This document shows, piece by piece, positions 1 to 6,138 of a stretch of 27,704 bases of DNA. The notes below the pieces were generated by a model. That model saw only the letters and a list, made by a program, of their open reading frames with translations. It was not told the DNA's origin and searched no databases. Both the position numbers and the translations under genes were made by a program. The stretch comes from Methanomassiliicoccaceae archaeon UBA537 (GTDB lineage: Archaea; Thermoplasmatota; Thermoplasmata; Methanomassiliicoccales; Methanomethylophilaceae). The stretch lies in assembly GCA_002504495.1 (NCBI GenBank), contig DATC01000006.1, positions 24,458-52,161 on the forward strand, in the 5' to 3' direction. Numbering within the stretch: the first letter of the stretch is position 1; each line of letters starts with the position of its first letter.

Positions 1-171
1 CAGAACGGTGCGCTGAGATCTTCCTCCCAGAAGCAGCCTGGTGGAATCATGCTTCGGATCGCATCCGACCTGCATCACCTTGAAACCGCGCTCTGCGAGA
101 GCTACGGAGATATTGGCGGACATCGTCGATTTGCCTATCCCGCCTTTCCCGTACACCGCTACTTGGAACAT
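1..171 (-). CDS. NifH-like ATP-dependent reductase, N-terminal part (CfbC-like)
   Basis: This is the first 57 codons of a gene that leaves the window at position 1. The translation begins MFQVAVYGKGGIGKST, which holds the P-loop (residues 8-16), followed by GCDPKHDSTR near residues 36-45. That is the switch region typical of NifH, BchL/ChlL and CfbC. These dimeric ATPases pass electrons from a 4Fe-4S cluster to a partner. In methanogens the common version, CfbC, serves the reductive cyclisation step of coenzyme F430 synthesis. The His after GCDPK, where nitrogenase NifH has Ala, fits the non-nitrogenase branch. The cluster cysteines lie outside the window, so NifH-like is firm and CfbC is inference. 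The ATG at 171 is the only start that keeps the P-loop at its usual distance from the N-terminus. Confidence 0.88.
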   Translation of the reverse strand, partial: MFQVAVYGKGGIGKSTMSANISVALAERGFKVMQVGCDPKHDSTRLLLGGRSQRTVL

Positions 172-298
172 CCATCCAAGTTACTGCGCATGCCGTATAA
201 GCTATGAGCGACCGGAGATGCTGCTTCGACATTGATGGAATCGCCATGTTGATTAACGCAGGTTGCATGTCTCGCCCTGCTCAAGGATTGTGACTCAT

Positions 299-1027
299 AT
301 GGGGATTAACATCGGCATCAAGGTCATGGATGCACCGAACGCATCCTGCAGGGCGCTACGTTCGAAGATCGTCAAGGTACATCTTTCCGACCCGTCCGGA
401 TTCGAACCCGGCGCCATCTACGACGAATTCGTCCCGTACGGCACGGCCAAGTCGATATTCGCCGACTGGGAATCGTTCGTGAAGAGGAACAGGATCAATG
501 AAGATGCGGACGCCGTCTATCTGGAGAAGATCAAGAAGGTCGACGACCTCGAGAAGCTGAAGCCCGTATCCGAGAGAAGATACACAGGATGGATCGACGT
601 CTCCAAACTGTCCGAGGAAAAGGTCGGAGAGGCCGTATCCTCCTCTAGCGAGAGCGTCAACGAATGGGACTGCCTGGATTTCGATGAGATGGGCTCCGTC
701 TGCGCCGCATGCCCGCTTTCATGGGACAAGGGCCGCGGATGCATGGGGGCGTTCGGACCGGATAACAGCCTTCTGCCGGGCATAGCGGAGAAGCATGGAT
801 GCGGCATTATTGCATCGGTCCCCCAGGCTGCGAAGGAGGGCAGGACCTTCGATTCGAAGGAGGCGGAGCGGCTTCTCAACGAGACCTCCATCCTCAAAGA
901 GGCCCTCCCCAGAGAGGGGAAGATGATGGTCAGACGCTACTCCGGGCCTCTGGACCGCCTGGAGGCTGTGGCCAGGATCTCGATGGACGAGGGATGCGGA
1001 TTCTTCTTCTTCCGATGGGGAGCTTGA
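299..1027 (+). CDS. Conserved-looking hypothetical protein with a CxxC cysteine cluster
   Basis: A 242-residue soluble protein that I do not recognise. The reading frame is open further upstream, but ATG 299 has an AAGGA element about 11 nt before it; a GTG at 290 is the alternative. The middle carries CAACPLSWDKGRGCMG followed by another Cys (GCGI), an arrangement that could bind zinc or an Fe-S cluster. The C-terminus ends in GCGFFFFRWGA. No membrane segment or signal peptide is seen. It is divergent from the NifH-like gene, with a shared 127-bp intergenic region containing an AT-rich TTGATTAAC stretch. Its last 309 bp are opposed by the extended reading frame of the flavoprotein gene. Codon use is like that of the neighbours, so I take it as a real gene. 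Confidence 0.8.
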   Translation: MGINIGIKVMDAPNASCRALRSKIVKVHLSDPSGFEPGAIYDEFVPYGTAKSIFADWESFVKRNRINEDADAVYLEKIKKVDDLEKLKPVSERRYTGWIDVSKLSEEKVGEAVSSSSESVNEWDCLDFDEMGSVCAACPLSWDKGRGCMGAFGPDNSLLPGIAEKHGCGIIASVPQAAKEGRTFDSKEAERLLNETSILKEALPREGKMMVRRYSGPLDRLEAVARISMDEGCGFFFFRWGA

Positions 1028-1603
1028 TCGTGGCGCAGTGCGGAGCATCGCGTCCACCATGCCCGCCACAAGGGACCTGACGCCTTTCATGCCGATTTCA
1101 TCGTTCTCATAGTCGGGAGAGTACCATGCCCTGACTATGGGGAGAGGATTGGAACCGCATACCAGCATCCCGTTCCTGAGAAGGAAGTCTGTCAGCTGAT
1201 TGAACACCAGAGAGCCCCCATCATGCTGGCAGACTGCGATCGACCCTCCGATCTTGCCCTTCAAGGGACAGCCGTTGTGGGTCAGAACCAGTATCGCCCT
1301 CTCGAGGAACGTCTGGAGATTGCTGGGCACGGAGTTCATGTAGGTCGGAGATGCTATGAGAATCGCATCTGCGGCCCTCATCCTATCCAGTATCGCGTTG
1401 AAGCCGTCGTCCTCATCGGCGCATCTTCCATCTCCGCGGATCTCGCAGGTCATGCATACGTTGCAGTTAGTCAATCTGTAATCGTAGATCGAGAGGATCT
1501 CCATCTCCACGCCTTCGCGTTCGAACTCGTCCTGGACCTCCAGCAGTATGTTGGTAGTGTTGCCGTTGGGCAACGGACTGCCGCTGATTGCGAGAACCTT
1601 CAT
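719..1603 (-). CDS. NADPH-dependent FMN reductase / iron-sulfur flavoprotein family, with antisense C-terminal tail
   Basis: The N-terminus MKVLAISGSPLPNGNTT is the FMN-phosphate loop of flavodoxin-fold reductases. It is followed by CNVCMTCEIRGDGRC (about residues 47-61), the compact cysteine motif of archaeal iron-sulfur flavoproteins, and by SPTYMNSVPSNLQTFLER, the usual second flavin loop. Proteins of this family are about 180-200 residues long. Here the family-like part ends near residue 190 (about position 1030), exactly where the convergent gene ends. The frame then stays open for a further roughly 100 residues antisense to that gene, codon-in-phase, until TGA at 719-721. The likely role is electron transfer or flavin reduction in the cytoplasm. 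Whether the tail is made is unknown. Confidence 0.82.
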   Translation of the reverse strand: MKVLAISGSPLPNGNTTNILLEVQDEFEREGVEMEILSIYDYRLTNCNVCMTCEIRGDGRCADEDDGFNAILDRMRAADAILIASPTYMNSVPSNLQTFLERAILVLTHNGCPLKGKIGGSIAVCQHDGGSLVFNQLTDFLLRNGMLVCGSNPLPIVRAWYSPDYENDEIGMKGVRSLVAGMVDAMLRTAPRSSSPSEEEESASLVHRDPGHSLQAVQRPGVASDHHLPLSGEGLFEDGGLVEKPLRLLRIEGPALLRSLGDRCNNAASMLLRYARQKAVIRSERPHASAALVP

Positions 1604-1664
1604 GGAAGCTCGAACCTCGTCATCTCCTTAAATCCTATCCGAAAGAGAAATCGAGCATCAGGAA

Positions 1665-1673
1665 CTTTTATCA
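1665..1673 (+). promoter_or_regulatory. TATA box for the 1697 membrane protein gene
   Basis: CTTTTATCA is centred about 27 nt before the ATG at 1697. This is the archaeal TATA-to-start spacing and implies a leaderless mRNA. No Shine-Dalgarno element precedes that ATG. Confidence 0.5.
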
Positions 1674-1696
1674 TAGACCGGACCAGATTGGCATAT

Positions 1697-2107
1697 ATGG
1701 AGGATAAAAGCGACCGCCCTCTTCTGATAGCATTCATAGGATTCATCTACGGGATGATCGCGATGGCATGGATCGCGATGGGCCTGACGATCCTGATCAT
1801 GGGAGAGACGGCTATCGATGATATCGTGTCCCAATACCCCGAAATGTCGATCATCCAAGGATTGGGAATGGCGATTGCCGGAATCTGTCTGATTCTGGGG
1901 ATAGTCTACGTCCTGCTGTGCGCAGGGTTCCTGAGAGGGTGGAGCCCCATATGGTACATAGGAGTGATCTTCACGGTCCTGAGCACGATCGGAGGCGTTG
2001 CAACATTCATCGTATCGCCGTTGTTCGCAGCCATCGGAATCGTCGTGGACCTTGCGATACTGTTCTATCTTTTCAAGCCCAACGTCAAACGGTTCTTCAT
2101 CGGATGA
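1697..2107 (+). CDS. Small four-helix membrane protein, unknown function
   Basis: A 136-residue integral membrane protein with four predicted transmembrane segments, at about residues 9-36, 52-80, 87-107 and 110-128, and a basic C-terminal end (KPNVKRFFIG). The frame is open far upstream, through the antisense of the flavoprotein gene, but ATG 1697 is chosen because a TATA-like box lies 27 nt before it. It is followed after 75 bp by another small four-helix protein with its own promoter. The two look like a loose tandem pair of the same kind, though I see no strong sequence identity. No catalytic motif is visible and no function can be given. Confidence 0.75.
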   Translation: MEDKSDRPLLIAFIGFIYGMIAMAWIAMGLTILIMGETAIDDIVSQYPEMSIIQGLGMAIAGICLILGIVYVLLCAGFLRGWSPIWYIGVIFTVLSTIGGVATFIVSPLFAAIGIVVDLAILFYLFKPNVKRFFIG

Positions 2108-2182
2108 AACCGGTCCAACAGGACGGCACTGCCGAAAGGCGCGACCGTCCTCCTTTTCTACGATTCGATCATTCGCTCCCGT

Positions 2183-2542
2183 ATGTCCGTACAGGAACGC
2201 CCGTTCACATCCATCGTTCTAGGCGCGATGGTGATCCTGGGAGCGATAGTCTCGCTATCATCAGGAATGACATATCTGCATGACGATGATGTGTCCGGAA
2301 TCACAGCCGGCCTGCTTTCCGTCGCAGGAGTCCTTATGCTGATCGGAGGGCTGGGATGCTTCATAGGAAGAAGAGCCGTATTGTGGAAGATTCTCTTCTC
2401 TTCTCTGATCGTCGAAGCCATCGCAGGAGCAGCCATGATCGTCGATCTTACCATAGCTGGAGGCGCGCTTCTCATCGTGATCTGCGCGTTTTTCATATGG
2501 ATAATCAACTGGACGACGATACGTGATTGGTTCGAAGTCTGA
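2183..2542 (+). CDS. Small four-helix membrane protein, unknown function
   Basis: A 119-residue protein with four hydrophobic segments at about residues 8-30, 38-62, 66-86 and 88-110. The loop between helices 1 and 2 is acidic (HDDDVSG) and the C-terminus is short and polar. CCTTTTCTA at 2152-2160 is centred about 27 nt before the ATG, so the transcript is probably leaderless and independent of the upstream gene. The 3' end overlaps the VOC protein gene on the other strand by 38 bp. Related small membrane proteins often occur in tandem in archaeal genomes, but no specific role is indicated. Confidence 0.75.
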   Translation: MSVQERPFTSIVLGAMVILGAIVSLSSGMTYLHDDDVSGITAGLLSVAGVLMLIGGLGCFIGRRAVLWKILFSSLIVEAIAGAAMIVDLTIAGGALLIVICAFFIWIINWTTIRDWFEV

Positions 2543-2957
2543 ACTCGGCCCCTGCGTCGATCATCCGGATTATGTTCCCATCGGGGTCGCGTATAGCCGT
2601 GGATGTGCCCAATGGGCCTCTATGCGGCTCATCCAAGAATCCTACACCCTCATCGATCAGTCTGCGATGGGTATCGTACGGCGATGAGACCGTAACATAC
2701 ACCCCCGTATCGACCCCGACAACCCTGCTCCGTTGCAGGATGAGCGTGCATGCCTCGCGACGCATGTATGCGATGTCACCATCGGAGCCCAGCAGGTTCA
2801 TGCCCAAGATATCGCGATAGAATCCGATCGATCTGTCCAGATCCTTGCATGGTACTGAAAACACCGATATAGATATGGGCAGGCCCTCATCCGAATACTG
2901 AAACTCTCCGCCTTCCGGATCCCCTAACGGCATGTGTTCCCGATTGAGGCGCGACAT
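2505..2957 (-). CDS. VOC (glyoxalase/bleomycin resistance) fold protein
   Basis: A 150-residue single-domain protein. After a roughly 30-residue N-terminal lead it shows SVPCKDLDRSIGFYRDILGM and later IRDPDGNIIRMID, the two halves of a vicinal-oxygen-chelate domain (beta-alpha-beta-beta-beta modules). Such proteins bind a divalent metal and act as lyases, isomerases, dioxygenases or resistance proteins. The substrate cannot be read from sequence. The start could be Met1 or Met9. An AT-rich box at about 2986-3000 lies upstream and is shared with the divergent tRNA-Asp. The last codons overlap the end of the convergent membrane protein gene, with TGA at 2507-2505. Confidence 0.83.
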   Translation of the reverse strand: MSRLNREHMPLGDPEGGEFQYSDEGLPISISVFSVPCKDLDRSIGFYRDILGMNLLGSDGDIAYMRREACTLILQRSRVVGVDTGVYVTVSSPYDTHRRLIDEGVGFLDEPHRGPLGTSTAIRDPDGNIIRMIDAGAEFRLRTNHVSSSS

Positions 2958-2985
2958 TTTTTCATTTTTGGTATGGGATTGTAGA

Positions 2986-3002
2986 AAATATTAAATACTT
3001 AA
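2986..3002. promoter_or_regulatory. Bidirectional AT-rich promoter between the VOC gene and tRNA-Asp
   Basis: AAATATTAAATACTTAA is centred about 27 nt before the first base of tRNA-Asp. On the other strand it reads TTAAGTATTTAATATTT, about 35 nt before the VOC protein ATG. One AT-rich block can serve TBP for both directions. Confidence 0.55.
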
Positions 3003-3022
3003 TGAGTATACCAAGGTTTGTT

Positions 3023-3095
3023 GCCCGGATAGTGTAGTGGCCTATCATGAAGCCCTGTCGAGGCTTCGACACGGATTCGAATTCCGTTCCGGGCG
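3023..3095 (+). tRNA. tRNA-Asp (GUC)
   Basis: A 73-nt cloverleaf. The acceptor arms are GCCCGGA and TCCGGGC, the anticodon stem is AAGCC/GGCTT with loop CTGTCGA (anticodon GUC), and the T stem is ACGGA/TCCGT with loop TTCGAAT. The discriminator base is G, as expected for Asp. CCA is not encoded. It is followed by CTCATTCTTTTTTTG, whose T-run should end transcription. Confidence 0.96.
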
Positions 3096-3281
3096 CTCAT
3101 TCTTTTTTTGATGACGCGCTATTGAGGCTGATTCTTGCTGCATAGGATAGATATCGTTTCTTAGTACGTAGATTCGATTCCGACGCGATTCCCATTCCCT
3201 CTCGCTACCGAAGAGACGCTGATTTTTTCAACTCGAAATAAACCTTCCCTGTTTTCCATAACGTGGTGGGATTTCGGGAAC

Positions 3282-3300
3282 GTGAGACAAGTTGTTTCAC
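3282..3300. promoter_or_regulatory. Near-perfect 19-bp palindrome, probable operator
   Basis: GTGAGACAA-G-TTGTTTCAC is a 9+1+9 inverted repeat with one mismatch. It sits directly upstream of, and touching, the likely TATA element (about 3298-3307) of the wHTH-panD unit. A dimeric winged-helix protein bound here would block TBP/TFB. The most economical reading is autoregulation by the adjacent regulator. Confidence 0.6.
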
Positions 3301-3333
3301 ATAATTGTTGAATAATGAATCAATCAGGCATGT

Positions 3334-3771
3334 GTGAAAGAAGCAAGGAAAGGCCCTAATGTACAAGAATGGGACATGACGACCGCCATCCTCGAATATC
3401 TGATGGACAACGGTCCGACGATGACCACCGGCATACAGAGATCCTTCGGAATCAATAGCGGAAGGATCTCCAAGAAGCTCAAAGAGATGGAATCCAAGAA
3501 CATCCTCGAGATGGAAAGAACCGGAGGATACGAAGCGAGGACATACAGCCTCACGAGAAAAGGAGTGCTGCTGCTAGGTCTGCTGAGGGTCGTCCATTCC
3601 ATAGATCCTCCGGAGCGCGACACGCCGTTCCCCAAGGAGAAAGTAATCGATACATCCTCACCTGACTTCGTTCATCTGGAATCCCTGATCATGAAGTTAT
3701 GCGAATTGGACAACGATCCGAGCGAGAACAACAGCAGCGAATGCGCAATGTTCATATCGGATACGGAATAA
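3334..3771 (+). CDS. Winged helix-turn-helix transcriptional regulator
   Basis: A 145-residue protein beginning with GTG (MKEARKGP...). An ATG at 3330 in another frame closes after nine codons, and the next in-frame Met is residue 15. Residues about 15-75 form a winged helix: TTAILEYLMDNGPTMTTGIQ, then SGRISKKLKEMESKNILEM as the recognition helix and wing, then YSLTRKGVLLLGLL. The sequence resembles MarR/PadR/ArsR-like archaeal regulators, with no ligand cysteines or metal site obvious. The C-terminal 60 residues are acidic and probably dimerise or sense. The gene ends in TAA, one of only two such stops here, nine bases before panD, so the two are one operon behind the palindrome at 3282-3300. 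Confidence 0.8.
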   Translation: MKEARKGPNVQEWDMTTAILEYLMDNGPTMTTGIQRSFGINSGRISKKLKEMESKNILEMERTGGYEARTYSLTRKGVLLLGLLRVVHSIDPPERDTPFPKEKVIDTSSPDFVHLESLIMKLCELDNDPSENNSSECAMFISDTE

Positions 3772-3779
3772 ACAGGCTC

Positions 3780-4127
3780 ATGCGTTGGATGTTGCGTTCC
3801 AAGATTCATCGTGCTACTGTGACGGAATGTCGTCTCGATTACGAGGGAAGCATAACGATCGACGAGGAACTTCTGGAGCGTTGCGGAATATGGGCAGGGG
3901 AGAAGGTCACTGTAGCCGATGTCGACAACGGCAACAGATTCGACACGTATACCATCCCCGGAAAACGCGGAAGCGGCATCATCGCCATCAACGGCGCCGC
4001 CGCACATCTGTGCCGGGTAGGTGACAAGGTCATTATCATGGCCTATGAACTGACTGACTCCCCGATACATGCGAAAGTGCTCCTGGTGGATGGAAGCAAC
4101 CTGGTATCCAGGGAGCTGATCTACTGA
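3780..4127 (+). CDS. panD: Aspartate 1-decarboxylase, pyruvoyl type
   Basis: A 115-residue homologue of bacterial PanD, which converts L-aspartate to beta-alanine for pantothenate and coenzyme A. The N-terminus MRWMLRSKIHRATVT lines up with E. coli MIRTMLQGKLHRVKVT, with the catalytic Lys at position 8. YEGS (residues 21-24) is the self-cleavage site whose Ser becomes the pyruvoyl group. NGNRFDTYTI supplies the Arg and Tyr of the active site, and INGAAAH and VGDKVII complete the barrel. ATG 3780 is chosen because it gives the E. coli-like N-terminus; ATG 3789 is the alternative. Many archaea make beta-alanine with a PLP enzyme related to MfnA, so a bacterial-type PanD suggests horizontal transfer. 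Its TGA overlaps the next gene. Confidence 0.93.
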   Translation: MRWMLRSKIHRATVTECRLDYEGSITIDEELLERCGIWAGEKVTVADVDNGNRFDTYTIPGKRGSGIIAINGAAAHLCRVGDKVIIMAYELTDSPIHAKVLLVDGSNLVSRELIY

Positions 4128-4759
4128 TATCGGCATATTCTGACGGCGGATCTCGCGGAAATCCTGGAAAATCCGCATACGCGATAGTGATCGTACGGAA
4201 CGGGAGTATCATCCACAGACACGCCGAGTACCTGGGCATCCATACCAACAACTATGCGGAGTACAGAGGATTGATCGCGGCGATAAGCCACGTCGTAGAA
4301 CTCGGAGAGGAAAGCGCCGAGTTCGTCATGGACTCGGAACTCGTAATACGCCAGATGAGGGGAGAATACAGGGTGAAATCGCCGGATATGAAGACGCTTC
4401 ATGACGATGCGAAGGCCCTGTCCTCCCTGATTCCCCGCGTATCATTCCGCAACGTCAGAAGATCGGAGGAGTTCATTCCTGTTGCCGATCGCCTTCTGAA
4501 TGAAGAAATGGACCGGCACCGATCGAGAACGACAGTCTGGAACGGCGCGATGCCACTCCAGACCATACTTCATTTCGATCCGATGATACGCCCGGCAAGC
4601 TCCGAGATGGCAACCTCTGTCTGTTCGCCGGTCGTCATATCGCGAAGCATCACGGAACCCGATTCCAACTCCCGGGATCCGATGATGACTGCGAAGGAGG
4701 CTCTGGCCGAAGAAGCGAATTTCATAGCCTTCGCCATCTTCCTGCACATTATATCCTGA
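4124..4759 (+). CDS. rnhA: Ribonuclease HI family protein, probable CTG start and antisense C-terminal tail
   Basis: This protein hydrolyses RNA in RNA-DNA hybrids. Counting CTG 4124 as residue 1, the active-site set is Asp7 (AYSDGGSRGNPGKSAYA), Glu46 (NYAEYRGL), Asp70 (VMDSELV) and Asp122 (VADRLLNEEMD), all present. There is no ATG, GTG or TTG in frame between the stop at 4055 and GTG 4187, and starting at 4187 would delete Asp7. CTG 4124 is preceded by GGGAG at 4111-4115 and overlaps the panD stop as CTGA, so translation is probably coupled. The family-like part ends near residue 130. The frame continues for about 80 residues, 190 bp of it antisense to hisS, to TGA 4757. Family assignment is firm; start codon and tail are inference. 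Confidence 0.82.
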   Translation: MISAYSDGGSRGNPGKSAYAIVIVRNGSIIHRHAEYLGIHTNNYAEYRGLIAAISHVVELGEESAEFVMDSELVIRQMRGEYRVKSPDMKTLHDDAKALSSLIPRVSFRNVRRSEEFIPVADRLLNEEMDRHRSRTTVWNGAMPLQTILHFDPMIRPASSEMATSVCSPVVISRSITEPDSNSRDPMMTAKEALAEEANFIAFAIFLHIIS

Positions 4760-5823
4760 TCAACCGAGATCCCCTCAGACCTCAGCATCGAGGCTATTTC
4801 GGCCGCCTTGATCCTGACATCGTCCGAAGCAGGTATGACATACGCGTCGATTCCATCCGGCGTATACGACGTCCCTTCCTTCTCCAATGCGAGAAGCGCC
4901 CTATCGAACCCGACAGCGAATCCTGTGGAGAAGACCTTCTCTCCTCCGAAAAGCTCTGACAGCGTATAGGATCCTCCGCCGCATATCTGCTTCTCGGCAC
5001 CCAATGCAGGAGCTTCGGCCTCGAAGACCATGCCGGTATAGTAGTCCAATCCGCGGACGACACCGAGATCGATCTCCACATCCTCCACCCCCATAGCATC
5101 GAGATACGCTACGACGGTCCTGAGCCAGTCGCCGGCCTCTCCAGGAACCTTGTCCAGGACCTCCTTGCCGCCTACGGTCTCCGTCATCGAGAACAGGTCT
5201 TCAATCTGCGATTCGTCGACTCCCATGTCCAGAAGCAACGGTCTGGCCTCATCGTACATCTTCTTGTCTAGCTTCTGAAGAACCTCGGCAGTCCTCTCCT
5301 TAGGAACACCGATATCGGCGATCTTCTGCCTCAGAACCCCTATGTGTCCGATACGCAGCCGATAATCCTTGACTCCGAGAGCGCCCAGCATTGAAGACGC
5401 CAATGCTATGGCCTCCGCGTCCGTCTGAGGGGTCTCTCCCCCGATGATCTCGGCACCGAATTGGAAGAACTCCCTGTATCTCCCGCTCTGAGGTCTTTCG
5501 TAGCGGAAACACTGGCCGAAATAGAACAGCTTGATCGGCTTCGGCTCGTTGCTCATCCCGTTGACGAACATCCTGACGACCGGAGCGGTCATCTCCGGGC
5601 GCAATGCCAGCTCCCTCCCACCCTTGTCCTCGAATGCGTAAAGCTCTTTCAGAACATTCGGGCCGGATCTCAAGATGAAGAGCTCAGAATCCTCGAATAT
5701 AGGAGTTTCAACCTCCCTGAAACCGAAGGATCTCGCTGTCGAACGAAGACGGTTCTCATAGAACCTGCGCTTCTCCATCTCGTCTGGAAGAAAATCCCTC
5801 GTTCCACGCGGACACTGTATCAT
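4570..5823 (-). CDS. hisS: Histidyl-tRNA synthetase
   Basis: A 417-residue class II aminoacyl-tRNA synthetase that charges tRNA-His. It opens with QCPRGTRDFLPDEM. Motif 2 is LFYFGQCFRYERPQSGRYREF, in a FxxFGxE-type context. The histidine-specific GLDYYTGMVFE follows, then motif 3 around TGFAVGFDRALLAL, then an anticodon-binding domain of about 90 residues ending in GRIIGSK. The frame also has GTG 5835, but ATG 5823 lies 27 nt downstream of a TATA box, so the leaderless start at 5823 is preferred. The 3' end is overlapped by the RNase HI reading frame. A tRNA-Gly gene lies just upstream on the same strand. Confidence 0.96.
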   Translation of the reverse strand: MIQCPRGTRDFLPDEMEKRRFYENRLRSTARSFGFREVETPIFEDSELFILRSGPNVLKELYAFEDKGGRELALRPEMTAPVVRMFVNGMSNEPKPIKLFYFGQCFRYERPQSGRYREFFQFGAEIIGGETPQTDAEAIALASSMLGALGVKDYRLRIGHIGVLRQKIADIGVPKERTAEVLQKLDKKMYDEARPLLLDMGVDESQIEDLFSMTETVGGKEVLDKVPGEAGDWLRTVVAYLDAMGVEDVEIDLGVVRGLDYYTGMVFEAEAPALGAEKQICGGGSYTLSELFGGEKVFSTGFAVGFDRALLALEKEGTSYTPDGIDAYVIPASDDVRIKAAEIASMLRSEGISVDQDIMCRKMAKAMKFASSARASFAVIIGSRELESGSVMLRDMTTGEQTEVAISELAGRIIGSK

Positions 5824-5844
5824 GTGCGCTGACACGTAGGAACC

Positions 5845-5854
5845 CGATATAAAG
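5845..5854 (-). promoter_or_regulatory. TATA box of hisS
   Basis: On the minus strand CTTTATATCG is centred about 27 nt before ATG 5823. It would place the transcription start on or next to that codon and argues against the GTG at 5835. Confidence 0.55.
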
Positions 5855-5894
5855 TATGCGAAAAGACCGTAGACACTAAAAAACGAAGAATGAG

Positions 5895-5967
5895 TGCGGA
5901 CGCCGGGATTCGAACCCGAGTTCTAACCTTGGCAAGGTTAAGTGATAACCAGCTACACTACGTCCAC
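5895..5967 (-). tRNA. tRNA-Gly (GCC)
   Basis: A 73-nt cloverleaf on the minus strand. The acceptor is GTGGACG paired with CGTCCGC (one G-T pair), the anticodon stem is TAACC/GGTTA around TTGCCAA (anticodon GCC), and the T arm has TTCGAAT. The discriminator is A and CCA is not encoded. GTTAAATACTCG on the minus strand (about 5992-6003) is its TATA region, and a six-T run follows the gene at about 5878-5883. Confidence 0.95.
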
Positions 5968-6095
5968 ACGGGCAACACTCCAATCATAGTCGAGTATTTA
6001 ACAATTATCATTATCCAATCGGAATTGCATAACGCCTTCAATCCCTCTTTAAATACATTTATTAAAAGAAAGCGAGTACTCTGGTCGAAGAAGGT

Positions 6096-6137
6096 TGTCT
6101 GAGTAGAGTCTCAGGCAGGTTTCGGATCAGTGATCCG
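6096..6137 (+). promoter_or_regulatory. Two hairpins in the 5' leader of the DEAD-box helicase mRNA
   Basis: With the TATA at 6048-6056 (or 6058-6068) the transcript has a leader of about 50-60 nt. It contains TGTCTGAG/CTCAGGCA (6096-6117, 8 bp with one G-U, 6-nt loop) and the 15-nt palindrome CGGATCA-G-TGATCCG (6123-6137), which ends one base before ATG 6139. The second hairpin would sequester the start region, and a helicase could open it. Confidence 0.55.
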
Positions 6138-6138
6138 C

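Noticed and set aside
4187..4189. GTG 4187 as the start of RNase HI
   Set aside because: It would delete the YSDGGSRGNPG segment with the first catalytic Asp, which is clearly encoded upstream in frame.
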